A stretch of DNA of 43,724 bases from an uncultured Lachnospiraceae bacterium (lineage in GTDB: Bacteria > Bacillota > Clostridia > Lachnospirales > Lachnospiraceae): the NCBI GenBank assembly GCA_947632555.1, contig CANRPU010000019.1:1-43724 (forward strand), in the 5' to 3' direction. Positions within the stretch are counted from its first letter, which is position 1. Every line of letters starts with the position of its first letter. The notes beneath the pieces were generated by a model. The model saw only the letters and a program-made list of their open reading frames with translations, was not told the origin of the DNA and searched no databases. The position numbers and the translations under genes were made by a program. This document shows, in pieces, positions 15,782 through 24,101 of the stretch.

Positions 15782-16333
15782 ATGAAGACAAGGGCGGATA
15801 TATATGGGCAGGAGGCATCGGAACTCCTGCGGGAGATATCCATGTATCCCGGAATGGCAGAAGAACAGATACTCCGGTTCCATCCGGACAAAGAGGATAA
15901 GATACGAAATCTGTTGGCGTATTTTCAGAGGCAGGGGCGTATTGTACTGTCAGAAACAGGGAGTTATTTTCCCCAGGGAGAACACCTGCGCAGCGCTGAT
16001 GCCGGATTGGTCCGCGCCGTGTGGGTGCTGTTAGACTTTATTGACCGTGTTGAATTCCATTCCACCAGCGATTTTCCGGTCAAACTGTTATTCTTCTCGG
16101 CGGGCGAGGTGTATGAGGTAATCTATGTAGCCGCCGGCCAGGAACCTTTGATCGCTCAGGCCCTGAAACAGTGCCGGCAGGGGGAGAGCCGCCGTATTGT
16201 GCTGGTAGATGATGCCGGACAGATCCCCTTACTTGACTTTCCGGATATATCGGGGTTCTGTACGGCGGGAGATGATGGAAAGGTATGCTATTACAAGAAA
16301 GCAGAGGAGGAATATGATTGGACAGAAAAATGA
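15782..16333 (+). CDS. DUF5697 family protein
   Basis: The protein is about 183 residues from ATG 15782, with GGAGGAG 10 bases upstream (a GTG at 15773 is too close). The N-terminus (EASELLREISMYPGMAEEQILRF, KIRNLLAYFQRQGRIVL) looks like a small winged helix. The remainder (VRAVWVLLDFIDRVEFHS, RRIVLVDD) is an alpha/beta domain that resembles the C-terminus of the replication-relaxation type proteins. It is conserved in Firmicute conjugative elements as DUF5697 and has no known activity. Its end overlaps the next gene by 16 bases, so DUF5697 and DUF6100 are likely translated together and may form one complex. Confidence 0.7.
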   Translation: MKTRADIYGQEASELLREISMYPGMAEEQILRFHPDKEDKIRNLLAYFQRQGRIVLSETGSYFPQGEHLRSADAGLVRAVWVLLDFIDRVEFHSTSDFPVKLLFFSAGEVYEVIYVAAGQEPLIAQALKQCRQGESRRIVLVDDAGQIPLLDFPDISGFCTAGDDGKVCYYKKAEEEYDWTEK

Positions 16334-16980
16334 TATCCGCGCAGATTGGGGAGATATTAAACAGTCTTTCCAGGCTGAACAACAATATCTGTGCTATGGA
16401 CTCAATGGATCTTCAAAGGTATCCGGAGAATTATGAGATCATTTCCACGGAGGCCGCGTTGCGGGCGGAAAGGATTGCCTGTAAGCTCCGTAATCTTTTG
16501 TTTGCTTCCACGGGTGTTCCCAAAAGGGAATACCTTTTAAAAGCCAGCGAGGAGCATGGTATAGAGATAGACTATGAGGACGGTGTTTTAGAAATCACGC
16601 TGCCACGGCTTCTTCCCAAAAAGAAGACGCAGCAGAGCAGCCTGTTTCTGACAGAACCTCTCCATGCGGCGCTGGAGCGGTATGCGGAGGAACATCCGAC
16701 TCCCCGGTTTAGGGAATGCGTGATCTGTATTTCCCATGTCTATGGACATGATCTGCCGGAATGGTGTTTGCTGGACTATGATAATTTGCAGCAGAAGCAG
16801 ATCCTGGATACGGTGGCGCTGTATGTGATGTTAGATGACAGCGGCCTTCTGTGTGACGCATACAACACCACGGAACGGGGGGAGAAGAACTGTACCCGCA
16901 TTTATATCATGGAGAAAGGACGCTTTGGCAGGTGGCTTTCGGAACGGGAAAAAGAGCTAAAAAATATATCGGATTTCTGA
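16318..16980 (+). CDS. DUF6100 family protein
   Basis: This 220-residue soluble protein starts at TTG 16318 with AGAGGAGGAA just upstream. It begins with a helical bundle of about 75 residues (AQIGEILNSLSRLNNNI, ALRAERIACKLRNLLF), followed by an alpha/beta portion with YEDGVLEITLPRLLPKK and a central CVICISHVYG and CLLDYDNL. DUF6100 proteins accompany DUF5697 in Lachnospiraceae transfer regions; function is unknown. There are no catalytic motifs that I can identify. A 140-base gap with no clear terminator follows, and the next gene has its own AAAGGAGGAGGT site. Confidence 0.7.
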   Translation: MDRKMISAQIGEILNSLSRLNNNICAMDSMDLQRYPENYEIISTEAALRAERIACKLRNLLFASTGVPKREYLLKASEEHGIEIDYEDGVLEITLPRLLPKKKTQQSSLFLTEPLHAALERYAEEHPTPRFRECVICISHVYGHDLPEWCLLDYDNLQQKQILDTVALYVMLDDSGLLCDAYNTTERGEKNCTRIYIMEKGRFGRWLSEREKELKNISDF

Positions 16981-17120
16981 GGTTTTTGTCCCTTTGTTTT
17001 CCCGATAGGGAATCAGAACTGAAAAGCCATGAAAAATGAGCTTTCCGGTTGCTTGGACAGAAATGAATCTTACCGAGGTCTTTAGGTGATACGGTAAAAA
17101 ACAGACGAAAGGAGGAGGTC

Positions 17121-18245
17121 ATGGGGGGAGAGGGGTATTGTTTTCCAAAGAAGAATAAGCAAGCCTACCGGCTCCTTGAACTGGTAGCTGTCTGCGGCGA
17201 ATTTCCGGCAGAACTGATATACAGACTTGCGGGCAGTCCAAGCTACAAGCAGACGCTGATACGGCAATTAAAGAAAGAGAGGCTTTTACGGGTGTACTAC
17301 AAGGATAAGCTGCGAGGTTATCGGCTGGGGAGAAAAGCTAAAGCATTATTGCTTGTGGATAATCCGGCAAGATTTTCCTTTTCTCTTACAGGAAACACGG
17401 ATACGAACCTGTTAAAGAGCGAGCTTACCAGAAGGCTGAGGCTGCACCGGGTCGCGGAGGTGACCGTATCCATGCTGAACGCTGGAGCGACGGTGTTCCG
17501 TGACGAAAAACCGGAAATATTTATACCGGACAAAACAGGCGGGGAAAAGCCGGATGCGGCTTTGTTTTACAGTTCCCGTGAGATCAAGGAAATGGGACTG
17601 GAAACAGTAAAGATAAAAGGCTCCCGTATGACGGGAGTTCTCCTGACACCGGAACACATTTTTCTGACATACAACGGCGGTCCCTATATGGCGAAATGGG
17701 ATTACCGCGCCGAGCAGAGAGCGAAAGCCCTGATGCAGAATGTGCTCTGCGGCAGAGAAGGCGGCCTTGGGTATGAGTTGGGCGGAGTCTGCGGCATTTT
17801 GTTTGGAAACAGCCTGGAGCCATTTTACCAGATCCTGTCCAGCGCGGACAGCAGTACGCGGTGTTTCTTCCTGCTGGACGGGAACTATGAGCATTTCTAT
17901 TATCTGACAAATGACCGCAAAGGGGAGGTGATTCTGAAACTGTTGTGCGATCCGGACCGGAGGGAGGAGCTTGACGGGATCCTGACTCTTGATCTGCATA
18001 AGGGGACTCCCAATGGGGTGATGGAAAAAGACGCCGTGGATGAAAACGGCGATCCGGTGCTTTTTGGATATCTGTTGGATATTCCCCGCATCCATCGTTT
18101 CTGTAATGCGCTCCAGCTGCAGGAAAGGCATGGTACTTTGATCTGTTTCGACTTCCAGAGGGAGGTTCTGGAACGCTGTTACAAGGGCATGGTCACATTT
18201 GAAACCATCAGTTTTGAAAAGTTTGAAAGGAGGTTTTACCCATAA
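17121..18245 (+). CDS. winged-helix, replication-relaxation-like protein
   Basis: The protein has 374 residues. The first 80 residues (YRLLELVAVCGEFPAELIYRLAG, TLIRQLKKERLLRVYYKD, GYRLGRKAKALLL) form a winged helix like that of the replication-relaxation (MobC/TrwA-like) family, which helps the relaxase open oriT in Gram-positive plasmids. A second alpha/beta domain runs from about 135 to the end (PDAALFYSSREIKEMGLE, ILSSADSSTRCFFLLDGN). Both the position just before the VirD4 gene and the winged-helix layout point to relaxosome function. The catalytic relaxase itself is not in the window. The stop (TAA, 18243-18245) overlaps the likely VirD4 start region. Confidence 0.6.
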   Translation: MGGEGYCFPKKNKQAYRLLELVAVCGEFPAELIYRLAGSPSYKQTLIRQLKKERLLRVYYKDKLRGYRLGRKAKALLLVDNPARFSFSLTGNTDTNLLKSELTRRLRLHRVAEVTVSMLNAGATVFRDEKPEIFIPDKTGGEKPDAALFYSSREIKEMGLETVKIKGSRMTGVLLTPEHIFLTYNGGPYMAKWDYRAEQRAKALMQNVLCGREGGLGYELGGVCGILFGNSLEPFYQILSSADSSTRCFFLLDGNYEHFYYLTNDRKGEVILKLLCDPDRREELDGILTLDLHKGTPNGVMEKDAVDENGDPVLFGYLLDIPRIHRFCNALQLQERHGTLICFDFQREVLERCYKGMVTFETISFEKFERRFYP

Positions 18246-18268
18246 GTAAGAAAAAAATATGGAAAACA

Positions 18269-20269
18269 ATGGCAGCGGCGCCGGTGGCTTTTCTGGCGGT
18301 GCTGTATGCTGGAGGCTATCTGGCCCAGTTCATCGGGAACTACGCCGACTGGAAACAGGGAGGCGGCATTCCGGGAGATGGCACATCACCGGCTGTGGTT
18401 TCTGCTGGTTTTGTTGACTGTCTGGGAGCGGCAGTGAAGCCACCCTATGGAATCTATGGCATTTTTATCTGTATCGGCCTGTTGGCGGTGCTGCTGCTCA
18501 TGGTCATGCGCATGGGATACAGCGACACAGGGGAATACGATGAGGACCGCAACTTTACATACTCTTCCAAAGGAACTTATGGGACTTCCGGCTGGATGGA
18601 CCGAAAGGAGATGTCCGGCGTCCTGGAGCTGGTATCGGATTTAAGGAAACACCGAGGCATTACGCTTGGCACACTGGATGGCAGGGCGGTCTGTCTGCCG
18701 GAGAAATCGAGGTTGAACGGAAATCTTGCCGTATACGGGGCAAGCGGCAGCAGGAAGACGAGAGCTTTCTGCATGAACCGTATTCTCCAGGGAGTGATCC
18801 GGAGAGAATCTCTGATCATCTGCGATCCAAAATCGGAGCTTTATGAAAAATCCAGTGAGTACCTCAGGGAACAGAGGTATGTGGTACGGGTGTTCAACCT
18901 GGTGAATCCGGAAAACTCTGATTCCTGGAACTGTCTTTCCGAGATCAGAGGGAATGCCGTTGACGATGTCAACGACATGGAGTTGATGGCACAGCTGTTC
19001 GTGGATGTCATCATCAGGAACACCATGATCGGGAGCAAAAGCGACCATTTCTGGGATTCTGCAGAAATGAACCTGTTAAAAGCGTTGGTGCTGTATGTGG
19101 ACCAAGGCTATTCGCAGGAAAACCGGAACATGGGGCAGGTATATCAGCTCCTGACCCTTGGATCGGAGGAGGCGTTGGACAGTCTTTTTGAGGTGCTTCC
19201 CGCCAGACACCCGGCTAAGGCTCCTTACAGCCTGTTCAAACAGGCATCCGATTCCGTGCGCGGCGGAGTAGTCATTGGCCTGGGAAGCCGTCTGCAGGTA
19301 TTTCAGGCAGACCTGATCAAAAAGATAACGGCGCGGAATGAGATCGACCTGGAACTGCCGGGGAGGGAGCGCTGTGCCTATTTTCTTGTGACAAGCGACC
19401 AGGACAGCACCTTTGACTTTCTGGCTTCGCTGTTTTTGTCTTTTGCATTTATCAAGTTGGTGCGTTACGCAGACAAAAACTGTGAAAGCGGCGTCCTGCC
19501 GGTGCCTGTCCATGTGTTGGGAGAGGAACTGACAGCCTGCGGCACCATTCCGGATCTGTCCAGACGGTTAAGTGTGATTCGTTCAAGGAATATCTCTATG
19601 TCCTGTGTCTTTCAGAACTTGGCAGGACTGCAGAACAGGTATCCGCAGAATTTATGGCAGGAGATCCTTGGCAACTGTGATGTGCAGCTGTTCCTTGGTT
19701 GTACGGATCCGCTGACGGCGGAATTTGTTTCCTCCCGTACCGGCCTTGCCAGTGTAGCAGTGACAAGCAAGGCAAAGCAGCTTGGCACATGGCGGATCTC
19801 CAACTATACGCCGGAGTTCAGGGAGACAAGCGGCGTGGGGAAACGACCGGTGTTGACCCCTGATGAAGTGCTGCGGCTGCCCATTGACGAGGCGTTAGTG
19901 ATCATCAGGGGAAAGAAGATATTAAAGGTGGACAAGCTGGATTATTCAGAGCATCCGGATTATCCTCGTCTGCGTTCCTGCAAAGCATCTGCATATATCC
20001 CGGAGTGGAGAAAACTGGAGGAGGAAAAGGCTGTGCAGAGATCCAAAGGCGGAATGCCAAACCCCAAGGAGGCTAAAGCAGGGAAAACGGTGGTAAAATC
20101 CAAAACATCTGTTGAGAAAAGTACTAAAAAGGAAACATCAGGGGTGGGCGCACCACCCAAAATAGAAGCGGCTGCAAAAAGAATCGCAAATGAGGAAAAG
20201 AAAGGTGCCTCTCCCAAGGCTGGCAAAGCGGGGATTGTTGCAGCAGACAAAGAAACTATCATGTCTTAA
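18269..20269 (+). CDS. virD4: VirD4/TraG-type coupling protein
   Basis: The protein is 666 residues if it begins at ATG 18269. The real start is probably 27 bases earlier, at an ATA (18242) that reads SKKKIWKTM after GAAAGGAGG. Two N-terminal membrane helices (about 3-20 and 62-82) anchor it. The ATPase has a P-loop of GASGSRKTRAF (near residue 157) and the characteristic ICDPKSELYEK after it. The Walker B position reads VHVLGEEL (near 415), with Gly where Asp is normal, followed by the family signature IRSRNISMSCVFQNLAGLQNRYP and NCDVQLFLGCTD. The C-terminal 90 residues are Lys/Ala-rich and unstructured. VirD4 docks the relaxase-DNA complex to VirB4 and the channel. The family is CD1115-like and common in Lachnospiraceae. 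Confidence 0.93.
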   Translation: MAAAPVAFLAVLYAGGYLAQFIGNYADWKQGGGIPGDGTSPAVVSAGFVDCLGAAVKPPYGIYGIFICIGLLAVLLLMVMRMGYSDTGEYDEDRNFTYSSKGTYGTSGWMDRKEMSGVLELVSDLRKHRGITLGTLDGRAVCLPEKSRLNGNLAVYGASGSRKTRAFCMNRILQGVIRRESLIICDPKSELYEKSSEYLREQRYVVRVFNLVNPENSDSWNCLSEIRGNAVDDVNDMELMAQLFVDVIIRNTMIGSKSDHFWDSAEMNLLKALVLYVDQGYSQENRNMGQVYQLLTLGSEEALDSLFEVLPARHPAKAPYSLFKQASDSVRGGVVIGLGSRLQVFQADLIKKITARNEIDLELPGRERCAYFLVTSDQDSTFDFLASLFLSFAFIKLVRYADKNCESGVLPVPVHVLGEELTACGTIPDLSRRLSVIRSRNISMSCVFQNLAGLQNRYPQNLWQEILGNCDVQLFLGCTDPLTAEFVSSRTGLASVAVTSKAKQLGTWRISNYTPEFRETSGVGKRPVLTPDEVLRLPIDEALVIIRGKKILKVDKLDYSEHPDYPRLRSCKASAYIPEWRKLEEEKAVQRSKGGMPNPKEAKAGKTVVKSKTSVEKSTKKETSGVGAPPKIEAAAKRIANEEKKGASPKAGKAGIVAADKETIMS

Positions 20270-20291
20270 ACAAAGAAGGAGGTAAGAAAAA

Positions 20292-21725
20292 ATGGCAGGT
20301 AGAAAAAAGGTAACAGAAGAAATGGTGGAAACGGAAATGCAGACACTGGAGGGCGCTGAAATAACCTCCGCCGGAGATCCTATGACAGATGAAATGGATC
20401 TGAATGAACTGTTGGAGAGCATGGACAGTGAGGCGCAGGAATATGCGGGCCAAGAAGGCGAGAGCCTGCCTGACCTGTCTGGAGTGGCAGCGTCTGAGGG
20501 AACAGCGGACAATGTTTCCTCAGAGGAAATGCAGGAATTTTCCGATGAAGCGGCAGAAAATGAGGTGTCGGAGAAACCGAAAAGGTCTTCCCGCAGGAAG
20601 AAAGAGGAGGCTGCGCCTGCAGAGGAACAGTCTGCAGGAGAAACAGAAGACTTCGATGGAGATACGGGAACGGACGATTCAGAGGAGGCTGTGATAGAAG
20701 ATACCGCAGGAGCTGAAAACACTCTGGAGAGAGAACTGCCTCAGGAAAAGGATGATGAAACCGAAAGACAGACAGCTGTACCCAGGCGTACTTTCGGAAA
20801 AGGAAAAACAGAGGCACCCGTATTGACTTTGGAGAGCCGCGGAGAGGTGGAAACGGAAGATGCAAGGGAGGAAATCATCTGGCACGAAATCCACAATGCC
20901 TATCGTACCCGCAAGATACTGACAGGGCAGCTTGGCGGTATTGAACAAACGGACAACGGCAAGACCATTGTGATCGTGGATTACAAAGGCTTTCGTATTG
21001 TGATTCCGCTGAAAGAGATGATGATCAATCTGGTTCAGGGGCGCAGTCCTTCTGGGAAGGAATATGCAGAGTTGATGCTGCGCCAGAACAAGATCCTCGG
21101 CAATATGCTGGGAGCAGAGATCGATTTTATTGTGAAAGGGATTGATTCTAAAACCCGCAGCGTGGTAGCCAGCCGCAGGGAAGCCATGCTGAAAAAGCGG
21201 CAGATTTTCTATCTGGATACGGACGCGGAGGGAATGTACCGGATCTATGAGGGGCGCGTCGTTCAGGCCAGGGTCATTGCCGTGGCGGAAAAGGTTGTCA
21301 GGGTGGAGATTTTTGGCGTGGAATGTTCCATTATGGCCCGTGACCTGGCATGGGACTGGATCGGGGACGCCCACGAACGCTTTTCAGTGGGAGACCAGAT
21401 CCTGGTGCGTATTATTAGTGTGCGGCGTGACAGTCTGGAGGATATGGGTGTTAAAGCGGATGTCAAGAGCGTCACTCAGGACACACACTATGAAAACCTG
21501 AAAAAGTGCCGTGTCCAGAGCAAGTATGCCGGAAAGGTGACGGACATTCATAAGGGAGTGGTATATATCAGGCTGTCAAATGGCGTCAATGCAGTGGCCC
21601 ATGCTTGCTATGACTACCGTACCCCTGGGAAAAAGGACGATGTGAGCTTTGCCGTGACGAAGATAGATGAGGAGCGGGGAGTGGCTGTGGGGATTATTAC
21701 GAGGATTATTAGGCAGAATCTGTAA
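20292..21725 (+). CDS. S1-domain protein with acidic N-terminus
   Basis: This 477-residue protein has a very acidic, low-complexity first half (about residues 1-170, with many Glu, Asp, Ser and Ala and a basic KPKRSSRRKK patch). A conserved region (about 195-310, EEIIWHEIHNAYRTRKILTG, GFRIVIPLKEMMI) is followed by two S1/OB-fold modules, at about 315-385 (YEGRVVQARVIAVAEKVVRV) and 408-475 (YAGKVTDIHKGVVYIRLSNG). S1 proteins bind RNA or single-stranded DNA. In conjugative elements such proteins accompany the VirD4 gene and may bind transferred DNA or act on translation; no direct evidence exists here. It is the last gene of the transfer operon, followed by a strong hairpin at 21791. Confidence 0.85.
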   Translation: MAGRKKVTEEMVETEMQTLEGAEITSAGDPMTDEMDLNELLESMDSEAQEYAGQEGESLPDLSGVAASEGTADNVSSEEMQEFSDEAAENEVSEKPKRSSRRKKEEAAPAEEQSAGETEDFDGDTGTDDSEEAVIEDTAGAENTLERELPQEKDDETERQTAVPRRTFGKGKTEAPVLTLESRGEVETEDAREEIIWHEIHNAYRTRKILTGQLGGIEQTDNGKTIVIVDYKGFRIVIPLKEMMINLVQGRSPSGKEYAELMLRQNKILGNMLGAEIDFIVKGIDSKTRSVVASRREAMLKKRQIFYLDTDAEGMYRIYEGRVVQARVIAVAEKVVRVEIFGVECSIMARDLAWDWIGDAHERFSVGDQILVRIISVRRDSLEDMGVKADVKSVTQDTHYENLKKCRVQSKYAGKVTDIHKGVVYIRLSNGVNAVAHACYDYRTPGKKDDVSFAVTKIDEERGVAVGIITRIIRQNL

Positions 21726-21790
21726 AGGTTGATATTCGACAAAATGGAAGTAATCTAATGAGCAATAGGAGGCAATAGAAAATATGTGGC

Positions 21791-21826
21791 TTGCGGAGTT
21801 ACCATGCTGAAACGGTAACTCCGCAA
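21791..21826. terminator. 13-bp perfect hairpin after the transfer operon
   Basis: TTGCGGAGTTACC (21791-21803) pairs fully with GGTAACTCCGCAA (21814-21826) around a 10-nt loop. No T-run follows, so its termination strength is uncertain. It sits exactly at the change from balanced to AT-rich sequence and could also mark the insertion edge of the island. Confidence 0.5.
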
Positions 21827-21886
21827 ATGAAAATCAGAAAGGTATTTTGCACATATTAAGGATGAACGCTCATGAAAATTAAAATA

Positions 21887-21933
21887 TTCACTTAATATTT
21901 TCATATTTCTATGTTTTGGACCAATATTGGTCC
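21887..21933 (+). promoter_or_regulatory. island promoter with 16-bp perfect palindromic operator
   Basis: TTCACT (21887-21892), 17 bp, TATGTT (21910-21915) form a plausible promoter. Two bases downstream lies the perfect palindrome GGACCAATATTGGTCC (21918-21933), at the expected transcription start. This is an ideal position for a repressor, and the first gene downstream encodes an XRE-type protein, so autoregulation is likely. Confidence 0.5.
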
Positions 21934-22005
21934 CATTATTTCCAAATTTGTAAATAGAATGAAAATGTAATTGGACTAAAAAGAGTTCAAAAAGAGGTGG
22001 TACTG

Positions 22006-22242
22006 TTGCGACAAAAGATTAAACAAAATGAAAGTGGGAATATTGGGAAAAATATTAGAGAGATAAGAGTTGCAAAAGGTCTTGGACAGACAGAACTGGT
22101 ACGTTTGTTGGATTTACAAGGGATTCCAATCACACGAGAATGTCTTGTGAAAATTGAACGAGGAATACAACATATACAAGTAGAACAACTAAGGGCAATA
22201 AAAAATGAACTTAAGACAACCTATGATGAATTGTTAAAATAG
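22006..22242 (+). CDS. XRE-family helix-turn-helix regulator (island head)
   Basis: The protein is about 78 residues from TTG 22006, with AAAGAGG 8 bases upstream. The fold is a Cro/CI-type five-helix domain: NIGKNIREIRVAKGLGQTEL, then the recognition region LQGIPITRECLVKIERG, and a final helical stretch IQVEQLRAIKNEL ending in YDELL. There is no additional ligand domain. It has a close relative in the window, at 40544, which heads the agr-like locus. Both are about 76-78 residues with the pattern IG-NI--IR---...Q--...LA/V-IE-G---I. It probably binds the palindrome at 21918-21933 and controls the downstream operon. Confidence 0.85.
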   Translation: MRQKIKQNESGNIGKNIREIRVAKGLGQTELVRLLDLQGIPITRECLVKIERGIQHIQVEQLRAIKNELKTTYDELLK

Positions 22243-22299
22243 AATGTATAATATATAAATTTCATTTTTAAAATTTATATTTAAGCAAAGGTGGCTTAA

Positions 22300-24078
22300 A
22301 TGGATGATTTGTTAAAAAATACATTTGATAATGAGGCTTTATATTATGATGAGACAACTCAATATTTATTATTAGATTATGACTTTATGTTAGATCAAGC
22401 TGTTAACAAAATTGGTTTTTCAAAATACGAATATTTTAGAGTGTTAGATTTAGGTTGTGGAACGGGAAACCTTATTCAAAAAATAAGAAATAATTACCCT
22501 AATGCAACTATTTATGCACTTGATTTTTCGAAAGAGATGATTCAAATCGCACAAAGTAAGAATATACGAGACATACATTATATCGTTGCTAATATGTTCG
22601 AAATTGATGAAATTAGTGTACCGTACTTTGATATTATCATATCTTCATTTGTTTTTCATAATTTTCAATCAAAAGATGAACATAGAAGTATTTTATCTCT
22701 TATAAATGGTCATTTAGCTGTTGGTGGAAAATTAATTTTAGCAGATTTAATTGAATTAGGTGATTGTTTTCAAAAAAAAGAAACTCAAAAAGCACTTGTA
22801 GATCTTATGAGAAATCATAATTTATCGGATAATGAAATTATAAAGTGGCTTGGGATATTGGAAATAGAAGATTCGCCGTTAACAATTAATGAAGAGATAA
22901 AATTATTAAATCAAAGTGGATATGAAACTATAGATATAAATACTTACAGTAATAGTAATGCTATATTTTTGGCATATAAGAAATTAGATGTAATTCAATT
23001 GAAAGCCGAATTACTATTGTCTGGTGTACAGTACAATGATTATGTGAAAAACTTATATCTGGTCCAGAATCCGCAGAATGTTTGGAAAACTGGAAATAAT
23101 GGCATTTTTATAACAATAAATAATTTAGATGTATTAATAGGTATTAATCATAAATCAAATCATAAATCGGCATATAAGATTATTTGTGAAAAAGACGAGT
23201 TGTTTCTAACAAAACATGGCATTAGGTTGAAAGTGAATATTCGACCATTAGAATTTCCAAAGTGGTTCTTTACAAAAATACTAGAATTAAATAATAAATC
23301 ATTTTCAGAGTATTTTGTTTATGAGGGAAATGGATTTTTGCATTTAGCATATAAGATGTGTTCTTTTTCTAAGAAGGAGAAGTGCAAATTTTGTTCTACG
23401 CAAAGGGGAGAAGGAAAAAGCGAACAGAATTTAAAAGAGATTTGTATTGCGTTGTCATCAGTTCTTCCCTATATTCCTGATAATATTCATATATGTTTAG
23501 GGGGAGGAACCTATATTCCGCTGGAGGATAATGTTGAATATTTCAGTACAATTATTAAACATATAAGAAAATATAACACAAAAATTCCTATTTGGGTTGA
23601 AATGATTCCCCCAAAATTAAATGATATCGAGCGATTAATAAATGATGGGGCGACATCTTTTGGGTTTAATATTGAAATTTGGAATGATGATTTACGTCAT
23701 AAAATTTGCCCAGGTAAAAGCCAAATAAGTAAAGAACATTATATCAAAGCATGTAAGTATGTTCTGGATAAACTTGGATGCAATACTGTAGGTTCTTGTC
23801 TGATTGTGGGATTAGATTCATATGAAAGTACAAAATATGCAATAGATGTTTTGATTAAAGCTGGAATTGAACCGTGTATTTTGCCTTATAAAATATATAA
23901 CAGAACAAATTTAGATGGGTATGAAGTTTCTTGTTCTTATGGATATGATTTTTATCGCTTAAGTAAATATGCATCTCAAACGGCAAAGAATAAGGGGATA
24001 ATATTTGGTGAGAATCAAGGATGCTTAAAATGTACATGTTGCACAATTATGCATGATTTTCAAAATATATTATTATGA
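22300..24078 (+). CDS. methyltransferase/radical-SAM fusion enzyme
   Basis: This is a 592-residue two-enzyme fusion. Residues about 1-225 are a class I SAM methyltransferase: motif I VLDLGCGTGN (49-58), motif II ALDFS, post-I VANMF, and the helix FDIIISSFVFHNF. A linker of roughly 110 residues (RPLEFPKWF near its end) follows. Residues 340-590 are a radical-SAM-like domain in which Cys354, Cys362 and Cys365 (CSFSKKEKCKFC) form a CX7CX2C cluster motif instead of CX3CX2C. GGGTYIP follows as the GGE-like SAM-binding motif, and a biotin-synthase-like strand pattern ends in SCLIVGLD and CILPYK. Four more cysteines close the protein (CLKCTCC). The substrate is unknown. A TIGR01210/RaSEA-like relative would share the CX7CX2C spacing; this is from memory. 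It leads the operon. Confidence 0.82.
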   Translation: MDDLLKNTFDNEALYYDETTQYLLLDYDFMLDQAVNKIGFSKYEYFRVLDLGCGTGNLIQKIRNNYPNATIYALDFSKEMIQIAQSKNIRDIHYIVANMFEIDEISVPYFDIIISSFVFHNFQSKDEHRSILSLINGHLAVGGKLILADLIELGDCFQKKETQKALVDLMRNHNLSDNEIIKWLGILEIEDSPLTINEEIKLLNQSGYETIDINTYSNSNAIFLAYKKLDVIQLKAELLLSGVQYNDYVKNLYLVQNPQNVWKTGNNGIFITINNLDVLIGINHKSNHKSAYKIICEKDELFLTKHGIRLKVNIRPLEFPKWFFTKILELNNKSFSEYFVYEGNGFLHLAYKMCSFSKKEKCKFCSTQRGEGKSEQNLKEICIALSSVLPYIPDNIHICLGGGTYIPLEDNVEYFSTIIKHIRKYNTKIPIWVEMIPPKLNDIERLINDGATSFGFNIEIWNDDLRHKICPGKSQISKEHYIKACKYVLDKLGCNTVGSCLIVGLDSYESTKYAIDVLIKAGIEPCILPYKIYNRTNLDGYEVSCSYGYDFYRLSKYASQTAKNKGIIFGENQGCLKCTCCTIMHDFQNILL

Positions 24079-24101
24079 GATTAAAAGAAGGAGGGTTGAT
24101 T

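Noticed and set aside
17412..18269. 285-codon minus-strand frame
   Set aside because: It is antisense to the winged-helix protein gene, with no binding site and no recognised motif.
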